Source: Candidatus Saccharimonadota bacterium
GTDB lineage: Bacteria > Patescibacteriota > Saccharimonadia > Saccharimonadales > Saccharimonadaceae
Direction of reading: 5' to 3'
NCBI GenBank assembly: GCA_017556795.1
Contig: JAFYLZ010000003.1
Location: 1-53,362 of the forward strand
Length of the DNA: 53,362 nt
Shown one piece after another: positions 40,303 through 47,493 of the stretch (its first letter is position 1; each line of letters starts with the position of its first letter). A program made the translations under genes and the position numbers. The notes under the pieces were generated by a model. That model saw nothing but the letters and a program-made list of their open reading frames with translations, was not told where the DNA came from and searched no databases.

Positions 40303-40638
40303 TTATGCTGCATTTAACCACGACATCATTTTGTCGTGGATCTGAATAGTATCATCGGGAATCCAATAGTCAGGGCGGCGAAACCCAAAAACTCCTCCAT
40401 ATTCGTCGCTGATGACATACTTGCCATCGTTCACGTCGAGCTGCCAGCGGCCCAGAAGCCGCATAGTATCGGAGCCTTCCTTGAAGGCGATCAGCGAGAC
40501 AACTGAGTTGTCCAAACTGAGATACGGATAAACCGCGGCGACATCGTTCTGAAAAATCGGACCGTCGCCATTCTGCTCCAAGATTGCTGCCTTGACGTTT
40601 GAATTGTTGGATGCTACTTTCTCTGATACTTTCTGCAT
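40303..40638 (-). CDS. Hypothetical protein, 111 aa
   Basis: Unrecognised soluble protein with no export signal, mixed alpha/beta (SLIAFKEGSDTMRLLGRW, KYVISDEYGGVFGFRR). The start at 40638 is preferred over the ATG at 40644 because the perfect Shine-Dalgarno AGGAGG lies 7 nt before 40638 but only 1 nt before 40644. A leader of about 85 nt with two hairpins, its own promoter (minus-strand TATAAT, 40733-40728) and terminator frame it as a single-gene unit. Confidence 0.75.
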   Translation of the reverse strand: MQKVSEKVASNNSNVKAAILEQNGDGPIFQNDVAAVYPYLSLDNSVVSLIAFKEGSDTMRLLGRWQLDVNDGKYVISDEYGGVFGFRRPDYWIPDDTIQIHDKMMSWLNAA

Positions 40639-40662
40639 AAACATGCCTCCTCAAATGTTCGT

Positions 40663-40719
40663 GCCCTGGTTTTTAACTAGGGCATTCTTTTTTCTTGAAC
40701 CCGAAATTTCGAGTTCGAA
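40663..40719 (-). promoter_or_regulatory. Two leader hairpins of the 40638 gene
   Basis: GCCCT (40663-40667) pairs with AGGGC (40679-40683). TTGAACCCGAAA pairs with TTTCGAGTTCGAA (40695-40719), with one G-U pair and a near-perfect arm. Both lie between the -10 box and the ribosome binding site. They may be a stability or regulatory leader; no known riboswitch is recognised. Confidence 0.6.
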
Positions 40720-40774
40720 GTTTTTCTATTATAAGGCAAGATGGCAGGGTTCGTCAAGGCGGTTGTGGTACGAA

Positions 40775-40801
40775 TTAGCACTCTTGCCTTTTCACTGCTA
40801 A
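40775..40801 (+). promoter_or_regulatory. Degenerate CIRCE operator of hrcA-grpE
   Basis: The left arm TTAGCACTC (40775-40783) is perfect. The spacer is 9 nt. The right arm reads CACTGCTAA (40793-40801) instead of GAGTGCTAA, two changes. It ends 5 nt before the -10 TATAAT (40807-40812), the same spacing as at clpC, so HrcA probably autoregulates here with weaker affinity. Confidence 0.88.
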
Positions 40802-40806
40802 TTTTG

Positions 40807-40812
40807 TATAAT
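40807..40812 (+). promoter_or_regulatory. -10 box of hrcA
   Basis: TATAAT with an extended TTG, 6 nt before the hrcA ATG. Leaderless start predicted. Confidence 0.72.
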
Positions 40813-40818
40813 CAAGGC

Positions 40819-41529
40819 ATGAAATTAACTGAGCGCCAAAAAGAAATCTTGAAAGCAATTATAGAGGAATATGCCGAAACTGCTTCCCCTGTTGGTAGCA
40901 TTATGATGGCTAAACTTTTTGAAGTTTCACCAGCCACGATTCGTGCCGAAATGGCCCGTCTCGAAAGCTACGGTTTGATCGCTCAGCCACACACTTCTGC
41001 CGGTCGTGTCCCAACCGACGCCGGTTATCGCTACTACGTAAATAGTTTGAATGATGGTTCTATCGAAAATGCCGCATCGGTTGATCGCGGCACCCACGCG
41101 CTCGAAGTGCGCGTCACTTCGCAATCTCGCGCCGACGCCGCCATCCGTGGCGCCGTGGATTCCCTCGTTGAACTTACCGGCAACCTTGGCCTTGCCACCA
41201 TCGGCGGCCAGCTCTACATCGCCGGCGTTTCCCGCCTCTTTGCTCAGCCAGAATTTATCGACAATGCCCGCGTCCAGGCCGTTGCCAAGTTGCTCGATAA
41301 CCTCGAGCCGTGGCTCCGCGAAGCCGCTCCGGGCGAACCACTCAACATTTTCATCGGTCACGAAAACCCGATTGGCAAAAACTCCGAGGTCGCACTGATT
41401 ATTTCCAAATTCCGTTCACCATTTTCTGATAATAGTTACATCGGCGTGCTCGGCCCGACCCGCCAAAACTACGGTCGCGTGATGTCTCTCGTGCGCCGTG
41501 CCGGAAATATGTTAGAGGAGGTACTATAA
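40819..41529 (+). CDS. hrcA: Heat-inducible transcription repressor HrcA (short form)
   Basis: HrcA binds CIRCE and is inactivated on heat shock. The 236-aa product has the winged helix-turn-helix ([54 protein letters not shown]), then a shortened GAF-like core ending in SVIGPTRMNY-type sequence (here [18 protein letters not shown]). Typical HrcA is about 340 aa, so the dimerisation/inserted region is reduced. The start at 40819 follows from the -10 box. The stop touches grpE (no gap), one operon. Confidence 0.93.
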   Translation: MKLTERQKEILKAIIEEYAETASPVGSIMMAKLFEVSPATIRAEMARLESYGLIAQPHTSAGRVPTDAGYRYYVNSLNDGSIENAASVDRGTHALEVRVTSQSRADAAIRGAVDSLVELTGNLGLATIGGQLYIAGVSRLFAQPEFIDNARVQAVAKLLDNLEPWLREAAPGEPLNIFIGHENPIGKNSEVALIISKFRSPFSDNSYIGVLGPTRQNYGRVMSLVRRAGNMLEEVL

Positions 41530-42006
41530 ATGAAAAAACCGCAACCAGCCCAACCACAACCAGCCCAACCAGCTCCAGCCCAGCCGGCACAGAATCCGCT
41601 CGCGGACAAAATTGCCGAGCTCACCAACGATTTGCAGCGCACGCGCGCGGACTTTGAAAACTTCCGCAAGCAAATCGAGCTGCGCGAAGAAGCGGTCAAA
41701 AGCAACACCAAGGCTGCTACTGTGCTCAAAATGTTGCCACTGGTCGACAACTTTGCCCTGGCCATCGCCACTTATCAGGAATTAGCGCCACTGGCTAAAA
41801 CTTTCGAAAAAACGCTCGCCGAGCTTAACCTTCAGCAAATCCCGGCCATCCCTGGCCAAACCGAATTTAACCCAGATCTCCACGAAGCCATCTCGATGGC
41901 GGATGGCGACGGGGAAAAGGAAATCATCGCCGAAGTGCTCCGCCCAGGCTATTTGTACGAAGGCGCAGTGCTCCGCCCAGCCATGGTGAAAGTCACCAAA
42001 GCATAA
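41530..42006 (+). CDS. grpE: Nucleotide exchange factor GrpE
   Basis: GrpE releases ADP from DnaK. The 158-aa product has a Pro/Gln/Ala-rich N-terminus (about 1-22), the long coiled coil (ELTNDLQRTRADFENFRKQIE), and the C-terminal beta domain with FNPDLHEAISM and EVLRPGYLYEGAVLRPAMVKV, all typical. ATG directly follows the hrcA stop codon, so translation is coupled. dnaK and dnaJ are not in the window. Confidence 0.95.
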   Translation: MKKPQPAQPQPAQPAPAQPAQNPLADKIAELTNDLQRTRADFENFRKQIELREEAVKSNTKAATVLKMLPLVDNFALAIATYQELAPLAKTFEKTLAELNLQQIPAIPGQTEFNPDLHEAISMADGDGEKEIIAEVLRPGYLYEGAVLRPAMVKVTKA

Positions 42007-42041
42007 GAGTACTTCCCCTTTACTTTTTCTTAAAAGTAGTG

Positions 42042-42047
42042 TAAAAT
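42042..42047 (+). promoter_or_regulatory. Possible -10 box of rplY
   Basis: TAAAAT (in AGTGTAAAATATACC), about 29 nt before the ATG. The Shine-Dalgarno AAAGGAT fits a leadered transcript. Confidence 0.5.
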
Positions 42048-42075
42048 ATACCAAGTAATTAAAGGATCTAAAGTA

Positions 42076-42774
42076 ATGTCTGAATATAAACTATCTCTCG
42101 AAAAACGTGAACTAGTTAAAAAGAAAACTGCCGCTTTGCGTGCACAAGGTTTGATTCCATCTGTTGTTTATGGTGGCAAAGAGCCAATTCTCGCCGCTTC
42201 CGACTATGTTGCGACCGAAAAAGTTTTGCAAAAAGCTGGCTACCACTCACCAATCGATCTTGATATCGACGGCAAAAAACGCCTCGCTATCGTCAAAGAC
42301 GTCCACATCGACCCAGTTTCTCGCCGCATTATCAACGTCGAGTTCGAGGCCATTTCTGCTAACGAAGTCGTTACGGCTACCGCGCCAATCGTCATCGCTA
42401 ACTTCGGCGAATCTGACGCTTCCAAGCTTTATCACTTCATGTACACCAAAGCTATGGAAGAAATCGATGTTAAAGCTAAACCAGCCGATCTTCCAAAAGA
42501 AATCACGCTTGATGCTTCTAAGCTCGTGACTGTTGACGAAAAATTGACCGTCAAAGATATCGTCCTTCCAGAAGGCGTTGAACTCGCAGACAAAGAAATC
42601 GATCCAGAACAGGTTATTATCAGCCTTTACGACCCAGCTGCCGAAGCTGCCGCTCGTGAAGCCGAAGAAGCCGCTGCTGCCGCTGAAGCTCAAGTTGAAG
42701 CTGCCGATGTCCCATCAGATAACGGGGAAAAACCAGCTGAAGAAGAAGCTCCAGCTGAAGGTGCTGAAGCCTAA
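42076..42774 (+). CDS. rplY: 50S ribosomal protein L25/Ctc
   Basis: L25 binds 5S rRNA. The 232-aa product is the long TL5/Ctc form: an N-terminal 5S-binding domain (about 1-90, REL, LRAQGLIPSVVYGGKEP, VDIDPVSRR-like VHIDPVSRRIINVEF), a second beta domain (about 95-195) and an Ala/Glu/Pro-rich tail of about 45 residues. Ribosome binding site AAAGGAT 9 nt upstream. It ends 2 nt from the convergent PfkB-like gene. Confidence 0.93.
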   Translation: MSEYKLSLEKRELVKKKTAALRAQGLIPSVVYGGKEPILAASDYVATEKVLQKAGYHSPIDLDIDGKKRLAIVKDVHIDPVSRRIINVEFEAISANEVVTATAPIVIANFGESDASKLYHFMYTKAMEEIDVKAKPADLPKEITLDASKLVTVDEKLTVKDIVLPEGVELADKEIDPEQVIISLYDPAAEAAAREAEEAAAAAEAQVEAADVPSDNGEKPAEEEAPAEGAEA

Positions 42775-42776
42775 TT

Positions 42777-43586
42777 TTAGGCTGACAATTCTTCTAGTCG
42801 TTCCAAACTAAGACAAGCGTCGAGATTCGAATTCTCGACGTTTGTTTTTGCAAACTTCAAACATTTCTCTGCTGGCAAGCCAAGCAACATGCCACCGAGA
42901 ATCGTAGCTGCGAGAATCGAATAAACCGAAAGATGTGTCATCAAATCAGCGCGCGGCGTCTCGAAGCTCTGAGTAATTCCCCGGTATTTGATGGCATTTT
43001 TGCCAAGATAAACGATGTTAGAATGCTTGAATTCGAGCGCGCGGTCTTCGACAAAAACCAAATCAGCGCGCTTAGCTAGCTCCGCCAAGGCCTCGGTTAC
43101 AGGGGTCTTTTTGAGATGCACGATTAGTTTCGTGGTCGGGTTAGCCTCTAGGTAATCTAAAATCGGGCGGCTACTTTTGAGATTGGCCGAACGGTCTACA
43201 AAAATGCAATCGACCGGCCCACCCGGCGCTTCAAACTTCGTCGCCTTCTCAAAACTTGGCGCAAAATATGCAGTCTGCTCATTAGCGACCAAAATATAGC
43301 GATAAAGATCGGTCTCGGAAGTTTTCTCAAATTCGATGCCTTCTTCTTCGGTGAAACGAATTTCCTTTTTCACAAAAGAAACGTCCTGCTTCATGCGGCC
43401 CAAAATTTCTAACGTGATTAATGCCCCACCCAAAGTGCTGGCGCGACTAAAGAAACGATGCTCACTGGTGTTGAAGCCGATGTCCAGCCATTTGACGCCG
43501 TCTTCATCGGTTTCAAAATTCTCGGCGCGTTCGTCGATATTCAAATACACATCTTTAAAGACATTGCCCACGACCAAGACTTTCAT
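42777..43586 (-). CDS. PfkB/ribokinase-fold protein without the catalytic GAGD
   Basis: The 269-aa product follows the ribokinase pattern: MKVLVVGNVFKDVYL start, a lid region, STLGGALITLEILGRM (the usual GG-N/A-x-A motif), a phosphate-site strand (FVDRSANLKSSRPILDYL), VFVEDRALEFKHSN and a late small hydrophobic helix. The ATP-site motif DTTGAGD, which carries the catalytic base, is absent; the place reads RADLMTHLSVYSILAA. It may be a substrate-binding or regulatory relic. The start is set by minus-strand TAAAAT (43598-43593), 6 nt upstream. Confidence 0.75.
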   Translation of the reverse strand: MKVLVVGNVFKDVYLNIDERAENFETDEDGVKWLDIGFNTSEHRFFSRASTLGGALITLEILGRMKQDVSFVKKEIRFTEEEGIEFEKTSETDLYRYILVANEQTAYFAPSFEKATKFEAPGGPVDCIFVDRSANLKSSRPILDYLEANPTTKLIVHLKKTPVTEALAELAKRADLVFVEDRALEFKHSNIVYLGKNAIKYRGITQSFETPRADLMTHLSVYSILAATILGGMLLGLPAEKCLKFAKTNVENSNLDACLSLERLEELSA

Positions 43587-43592
43587 GCTTCT

Positions 43593-43616
43593 ATTTTAGC
43601 ATAAGTGTGATAAAAT
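43593..43616. promoter_or_regulatory. Divergent -10 boxes of the PfkB-like gene and tpiA
   Basis: TAAAAT on the minus strand (43598-43593) is 6 nt before the PfkB-like ATG. TAAAAT on the plus strand (43611-43616, in GTGTGATAAAAT) is 6 nt before the tpiA ATG. Both look leaderless. Confidence 0.65.
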
Positions 43617-43622
43617 AAACCT

Positions 43623-44393
43623 ATGAAAACTTATGTAGTGGGCAACTGGAAGATGAATTTTACCGTCGGGGAATCATCAATTTATCTTCACAAACTCTTG
43701 AAAAACATCCCAAAATACCGCGATCTCGAAGTCGTGGTTGCGCCTTCTACAATTGCCCTGCAGCCGTTGTCGCTCCAGGTGGACCGCCACATTTTGAAGC
43801 TGGCCGCCCAGAACGCTTTTTACCGTGATTATGGCACTTTTACAGGGGAAACCTCGTTTGCACAGCTGAGGGGAATCGTTGACTATGCGATCATCGGCCA
43901 TTCCGAACGTCGCCACATTTTTCACGAAGACGACAAATCGATTCAGAAAAAAGTTGCCGCCGCCGTGCGCAATCGCATTGTGCCGATCATTTGCGTTGGC
44001 GAGACCGAATCCGAGCGCGCTTTTGGCGAAGATGCCGATGTAATTCGCGACCAAGTTATCGGCAGCTTGCTCGATGTTTCTGCCGAAGATTTGGATAAAG
44101 TGATTATTGCCTACGACCCAGTTTGGGCCATTTCCTCAAACCGCGCCTGCCGCCTGGCTACCCCAGACGAAGTCGCCGAAGCGGTCAAATTAATTCGTGA
44201 AACTTTAGCCGAAACCTATGGCAAAGACGTCGCTGCAAATACCCCGATTTTGTTCGGCGGCAGCGTCAACCCGTCCAACGCCGGCGCTTACCTCACCGTC
44301 CCTGGCGTGAACGGTCTTCTCATGAGCAACTCTAGCTTGATTCTCAGTGAGTTCACTGATATAATCAAAACAGCTAAAAGAGTGCAATCATGA
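43623..44393 (+). CDS. tpiA: Triosephosphate isomerase with altered active site
   Basis: TpiA interconverts dihydroxyacetone phosphate and glyceraldehyde 3-phosphate. The 256-aa barrel keeps GNWKMN (Lys10), AAQNAFYRDYGTFTGETS, IIGHSERR (His93) and GGSVNPSN. The catalytic Glu of the standard AYEPVWAIGTG motif is Asp (AYDPVWAI), and the phosphate-gripping loop reads SSNRACRLATPDE instead of GTGKTATPE. The loop-7 YGGS is FGGS. These are the positions that matter most for rate, so the enzyme is either slow or has compensating changes. It overlaps the next gene by 4 nt (ATGA). Confidence 0.93.
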   Translation: MKTYVVGNWKMNFTVGESSIYLHKLLKNIPKYRDLEVVVAPSTIALQPLSLQVDRHILKLAAQNAFYRDYGTFTGETSFAQLRGIVDYAIIGHSERRHIFHEDDKSIQKKVAAAVRNRIVPIICVGETESERAFGEDADVIRDQVIGSLLDVSAEDLDKVIIAYDPVWAISSNRACRLATPDEVAEAVKLIRETLAETYGKDVAANTPILFGGSVNPSNAGAYLTVPGVNGLLMSNSSLILSEFTDIIKTAKRVQS

Positions 44394-45259
44394 ATCGTCG
44401 TTACATAGATTTTGTCCCTCATCAAGGCGCGCCAAAGAGCCGCTCCGAAAAACCAGCCACCGAAGACGATTTTGATACCACCGAAACTTATGTCTACGAA
44501 CAAGTCGAAGTCGAAACTCGGCCAATCGTAAAGATTAGGCGTTTTGATGATTTTGTCTCTGTTCCGGTTAGGAAAAAGGCTAAAAAACCAGTCGTAAAAG
44601 AACCAGAACCAGAACCAGAAAAAGATCTCAAAGAAGAACTCGAAGAAGAGTTCGCAGACGAGCCAGTCGAGGAACCAACCTCGGAGGCTAATGATGCCCC
44701 GCTCGACAACAAGCTCACCATCGAAGAAATCATGCGCGCAAGGGAAGCAGAGCAAAGAAAAGCTCAAGAGCTCGACGAGCCTGCTAGCGCCAGCTACGGC
44801 CTCGGCATGATCGAAGATTACACCCCGATTGACGCCCGCAAGCCGGCCTTCATTAATGCTGCCGCCGTCGAAAAACGCCCACTTTCAAAGGGGCGCGACG
44901 AAGAAAAACGTCCGAGCGTAGATCTAGAAGACGAACTAAAAATCGCCAAATCCGAAGATTTGACCAAGCGCAAAATTGAAACCGAAAAAATCCCAGAAGT
45001 CCCGATGACTAAGCCGGACAATGAATTTAAGAAACCAAAATTCATCAATACTCATCTTGTCGAAAAGCGTCCGCTCTCAAAAACCGATTATCGTAACCGC
45101 ACCCCAATCAATGTCGCCGAAGAGACCACTACTTCCCCGGTGACGATTATCGACAAACCTGAAAAAGATTCTCGCCTTGGTTTTATTATTACAATTATTC
45201 TCACGATTCTGCTCGGCGCAGCCGTCGGCGCTGTCGCCTTTCTCTTGATTCCGCATTAA
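44390..45259 (+). CDS. Low-complexity tail-anchored protein with repeated KPxFIN..VEKRPLSK motif
   Basis: The 289-aa product is hydrophilic, Glu/Lys/Pro-rich, and ends in one hydrophobic helix (about 263-285, LGFIITIILTILLGAAVGAVAFLL). With no signal peptide it is probably C-tail-anchored with its bulk in the cytoplasm. It carries two copies of a 20-residue motif: KPAFINAAAVEKRPLSKGRD (about 153) and KPKFINTHLVEKRPLSKTDY (about 219). The repeated motif suggests a short binding site used twice. Translation is coupled to tpiA by ATGA. Family unknown. Confidence 0.8.
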   Translation: MNRRYIDFVPHQGAPKSRSEKPATEDDFDTTETYVYEQVEVETRPIVKIRRFDDFVSVPVRKKAKKPVVKEPEPEPEKDLKEELEEEFADEPVEEPTSEANDAPLDNKLTIEEIMRAREAEQRKAQELDEPASASYGLGMIEDYTPIDARKPAFINAAAVEKRPLSKGRDEEKRPSVDLEDELKIAKSEDLTKRKIETEKIPEVPMTKPDNEFKKPKFINTHLVEKRPLSKTDYRNRTPINVAEETTTSPVTIIDKPEKDSRLGFIITIILTILLGAAVGAVAFLLIPH

Positions 45260-45267
45260 TTTCTTGT

Positions 45268-45273
45268 TATAAT
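45268..45273 (+). promoter_or_regulatory. -10 box of the tRNA-His/tRNA-Gly unit
   Basis: TATAAT (in TTGTTATAATAAGC), 14 nt before tRNA-His. Confidence 0.7.
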
Positions 45274-45287
45274 AAGCTAGCACCGAT

Positions 45288-45365
45288 GGCGGGAATAGCT
45301 CAGTTGGTTAGAGCGTCTGATTGTGGTCCAGAAGGTCGCAGGTTCAATTCCTGTTTCCCGCCCCA
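45288..45365 (+). tRNA. tRNA-His (GUG), CCA encoded
   Basis: 78 nt including the extra G-1 that pairs with C73, the hallmark of tRNA-His. Acceptor GCGGGAA / TTCCCGC, D arm AGCTC...GAGC, anticodon loop TTGTGGT with GTG, T arm GCAGGTTCAATTCCTGT. The anticodon stem TCTGA / CCAGA has one A x C mismatch at the loop end. Confidence 0.95.
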
Positions 45366-45371
45366 GCACAT

Positions 45372-45446
45372 GCGAGTGTAGTACAGCGGTTAGTATACAA
45401 GTTTTCCAAACTTGGGATGAGGTTTCGACTACCTCCACTCGCACCA
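45372..45446 (+). tRNA. tRNA-Gly (UCC), CCA encoded
   Basis: 75 nt, 6 nt after tRNA-His. Acceptor GCGAGTG / CACTCGC, anticodon arm CAAGT-TTTCCAA-ACTTG with anticodon TCC, T arm GAGGTTTCGACTACCTC, discriminator A, CCA encoded. Confidence 0.95.
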
Positions 45447-45533
45447 AAGAATGAAAAAATGAGAGCTTGCTCTTATTTTTTTATTCTTGGAAGTGAGGCC
45501 GAGGGAGATTTTCTACCTCCACTCGCACCAAAG
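45429..45533 (+). repeat. 21-bp repeat of the tRNA-Gly 3' end
   Basis: The 21 bases ending the tRNA-Gly gene (45429-45449, starting CTACCTCCACTCG) recur exactly at 45513-45533, 84 bp away. Between the copies is the AT-rich hairpin at 45449-45486. A duplicated tRNA end is typical of site-specific integration, but the interval holds no gene. Confidence 0.88.
45449..45486 (+). terminator. Hairpin after the tRNA pair
   Basis: GAATGAAAAAATGAGAGC pairs with GCTCTTATTTTTTTATTC around TT, with several A-T and G-T pairs. A probable terminator. Confidence 0.7.
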
Positions 45534-45594
45534 GTTTCGCCCGCCGCAGGCGGCCAGCGAGCGTCCTACCCCCGCCAAAATATCCCGCTTGTGC

Positions 45595-45600
45595 TATTAT
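45595..45600 (+). promoter_or_regulatory. -10 box of the PNPOx-like gene
   Basis: Extended TGC-TATTAT, 6 nt before the ATG at 45607. Confidence 0.6.
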
Positions 45601-45606
45601 AGAAGT

Positions 45607-46011
45607 ATGGAAAAAACTTTTGATTTCTTGAAAAACCAAACCCAAGTCAACTTCGTCTCGACCATCAACGGCGACAAACCAAGCTGCCGCCCATTCGGCG
45701 ACCCGGTGCTGTTCGACGGCAAAATTTACTGCATGACCAACGCCAACAAAAACGTTGCCAAGCAAATCGCCGCCAACAACAACGTCTGTATTGTGGCCAT
45801 CAACGGAGACAATTGGATCCGTATCAACTGCAAACTGATTGACGACAGTGCCAATCTCGAAGCCAAAAAGGCGATGATCGCCGAATTCGAGTGGGCCGAA
45901 ATGGCTGGCTACACCCTGGACAACCCAGATTTTAAGGTGTTCTACTTGGCCGAAGCCGACTCGATGATTTACGACGAAAACGGCACGATTCTCGCCAAAG
46001 AAGAATTTTAG
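45607..46011 (+). CDS. Pyridoxamine 5'-phosphate oxidase-like FMN-binding protein
   Basis: The 134-aa product matches the small split-barrel flavin-binding fold (LKNQTQVNFVSTINGDKPSCRPF, then KIYCMTNANKNVAKQI and NNNVCIVAINGDNWIRI). It is much shorter than true PdxH (about 215 aa), so a flavin reductase-like or general flavoprotein role is more likely than vitamin B6 synthesis. The start at 45607 is set by the -10 box and the fold; the in-frame stretch upstream is tRNA-tail repeat DNA. htrA follows 21 nt later and is probably co-transcribed. Confidence 0.88.
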   Translation: MEKTFDFLKNQTQVNFVSTINGDKPSCRPFGDPVLFDGKIYCMTNANKNVAKQIAANNNVCIVAINGDNWIRINCKLIDDSANLEAKKAMIAEFEWAEMAGYTLDNPDFKVFYLAEADSMIYDENGTILAKEEF

Positions 46012-46032
46012 AGTGTAAAAGGAGGTATTTTT

Positions 46033-47301
46033 ATGGAAAAAGAAGAAAAAGTAGCTGCACCAGTGCCCGCCCCAGAGGCCGAGCCAAAAAAAGCCGAAAA
46101 GGCCGAAAAACCTAAAAAGGACAAAACCAAGAAAAAAGGCAAAAAAGTCCTGCTCGCCATTTTGATCATTTTGCTGCTCGCTGGCATCGGCGTAGGTGTT
46201 TGGGCCGGCGTTACGGGCAAACTCGATTTTATTTTTAATCCGAACGACACCTCAAAAACTGAACTCAAGCGCACCGAACCAGTCACCGCCAAATCAGAAG
46301 GCGTCTATATTACTGATGTTTCTGACGTCGTCGACGCAGTAATGCCATCAATCGTCGCCATCACCAGCAAAACCGTCATCAACTCTGGTTTTTACGGTCC
46401 GATGCTCTACGGCTACGGTTACGGCGGCAGCTATGTTGCCGAAGGCGCCGGCTCTGGCGTGATTATCTCTGAGAGCGGCGACAATATTTTCATCCTCACC
46501 AATTATCATGTCGTCGAAAACGCCAGCGAATTGTCGGTCCAATTCATTGACGACAAAAGCTGCGACGCTACCGTCAAAGGCGTATCAAAACGCCGCGACA
46601 TCGCCATCGTCTCTGTTAGCAAAGAAGCTATCGGCTCCGAAACTTTGGCCAAAATCAAAATCGCCACCACCGGTGACAGCAACGCGCTCAAAGTCGGCAA
46701 CGGCGTGATCGCTATCGGCAACGCCCTCGGCTACGGCCAATCCGTCACGGTGGGCGTAGTTAGCGCCCTTAACAGGGAAGTAACCACCGATTCGTACGTG
46801 CAAGACATGATCCAAACCGACGCTGCCATCAACGGCGGCAACAGCGGCGGCGCCTTGCTCAACAGCAAGGGCGAAGTCGTCGGCATCAACTCTGTTAAAT
46901 ATTCATCCAACTACTCCAGCGACTCCAGTATCGAGGGCATGGGCTTCGCCATCCCGATGTCCGTCATCGCCCCAATGCTAGAAAAGCTGATCGGCGGCGA
47001 AGACGACGAGGGAATCACGCTCGGCATCGAAGGCTACATGACCACCTCTGGCGCCATGTCCGGCTACAAACTGCCAGACGGCCTCTATATTTCCGCCATC
47101 GCCCCAGGCAGCAACGCCGCCAATTCCGACCTCGCTATTGGCAACATCCTCACCCATGTTGACGGCTCCGAAATCACCTCGATCGACAGCCTCAAAAAGG
47201 TGCTTAACAAAAAAGAAAAAGGCGACAAAATCGTCCTCAAAGTTAAATACACCGAACGCGCCGAGTACAAAGAAAAAGAAATTGTCATTACTTTGAACTA
47301 A
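46033..47301 (+). CDS. htrA: HtrA/DegP-like serine protease with PDZ domain
   Basis: An envelope protease/chaperone for misfolded exported proteins. The 422-aa product has a charged Lys/Glu/Pro cytoplasmic start, one membrane helix (about 39-60), a trypsin-like domain with catalytic His159 (ILTNYHVV), Asp189 (KRRDIAIVSV) and Ser271 (INGGNSGGAL), and one PDZ domain (about 320-420, SAIAPGSNAANSDLAIGNIL). Ribosome binding site AAAAGGAGG. It complements the cytoplasmic ClpCP system encoded elsewhere in the window. Confidence 0.96.
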   Translation: MEKEEKVAAPVPAPEAEPKKAEKAEKPKKDKTKKKGKKVLLAILIILLLAGIGVGVWAGVTGKLDFIFNPNDTSKTELKRTEPVTAKSEGVYITDVSDVVDAVMPSIVAITSKTVINSGFYGPMLYGYGYGGSYVAEGAGSGVIISESGDNIFILTNYHVVENASELSVQFIDDKSCDATVKGVSKRRDIAIVSVSKEAIGSETLAKIKIATTGDSNALKVGNGVIAIGNALGYGQSVTVGVVSALNREVTTDSYVQDMIQTDAAINGGNSGGALLNSKGEVVGINSVKYSSNYSSDSSIEGMGFAIPMSVIAPMLEKLIGGEDDEGITLGIEGYMTTSGAMSGYKLPDGLYISAIAPGSNAANSDLAIGNILTHVDGSEITSIDSLKKVLNKKEKGDKIVLKVKYTERAEYKEKEIVITLN

Positions 47302-47316
47302 TTTCACCCCGTTTAG

Positions 47317-47352
47317 CAGCGCCCAGCAGCTATCGCCAAGGCGCTGTTTTTA
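47317..47352 (+). terminator. Intrinsic terminator after htrA
   Basis: CAGCGCC (47317-47323) pairs with GGCGCTG (47340-47346) around a 16-nt loop, then TTTTTA. Confidence 0.82.
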
Positions 47353-47363
47353 TGTTTTTAATA

Positions 47364-47392
47364 TTGACATTTTAACTTGTTTGTGGTAAAAT
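47364..47392 (+). promoter_or_regulatory. Promoter of the 47494 gene
   Basis: TTGACA (47364-47369), 17 nt, TAAAAT (47387-47392). It gives a leader of about 95 nt. Confidence 0.88.
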
Positions 47393-47493
47393 ACGAAACA
47401 AGTGGGCGGTACATTAAGAACCAAATATGTTAGCTGATCGCATAATTTCTTTTGATGTGCTCCCCCAAAATCTAAGTAAAGGAGGTGGCTATT

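Noticed and set aside
45429-45533. Complete integrated mobile element at tRNA-Gly
   Set aside because: Only about 60 bp lie between the repeats and no integrase or other gene is present; it is kept only as a possible scar.
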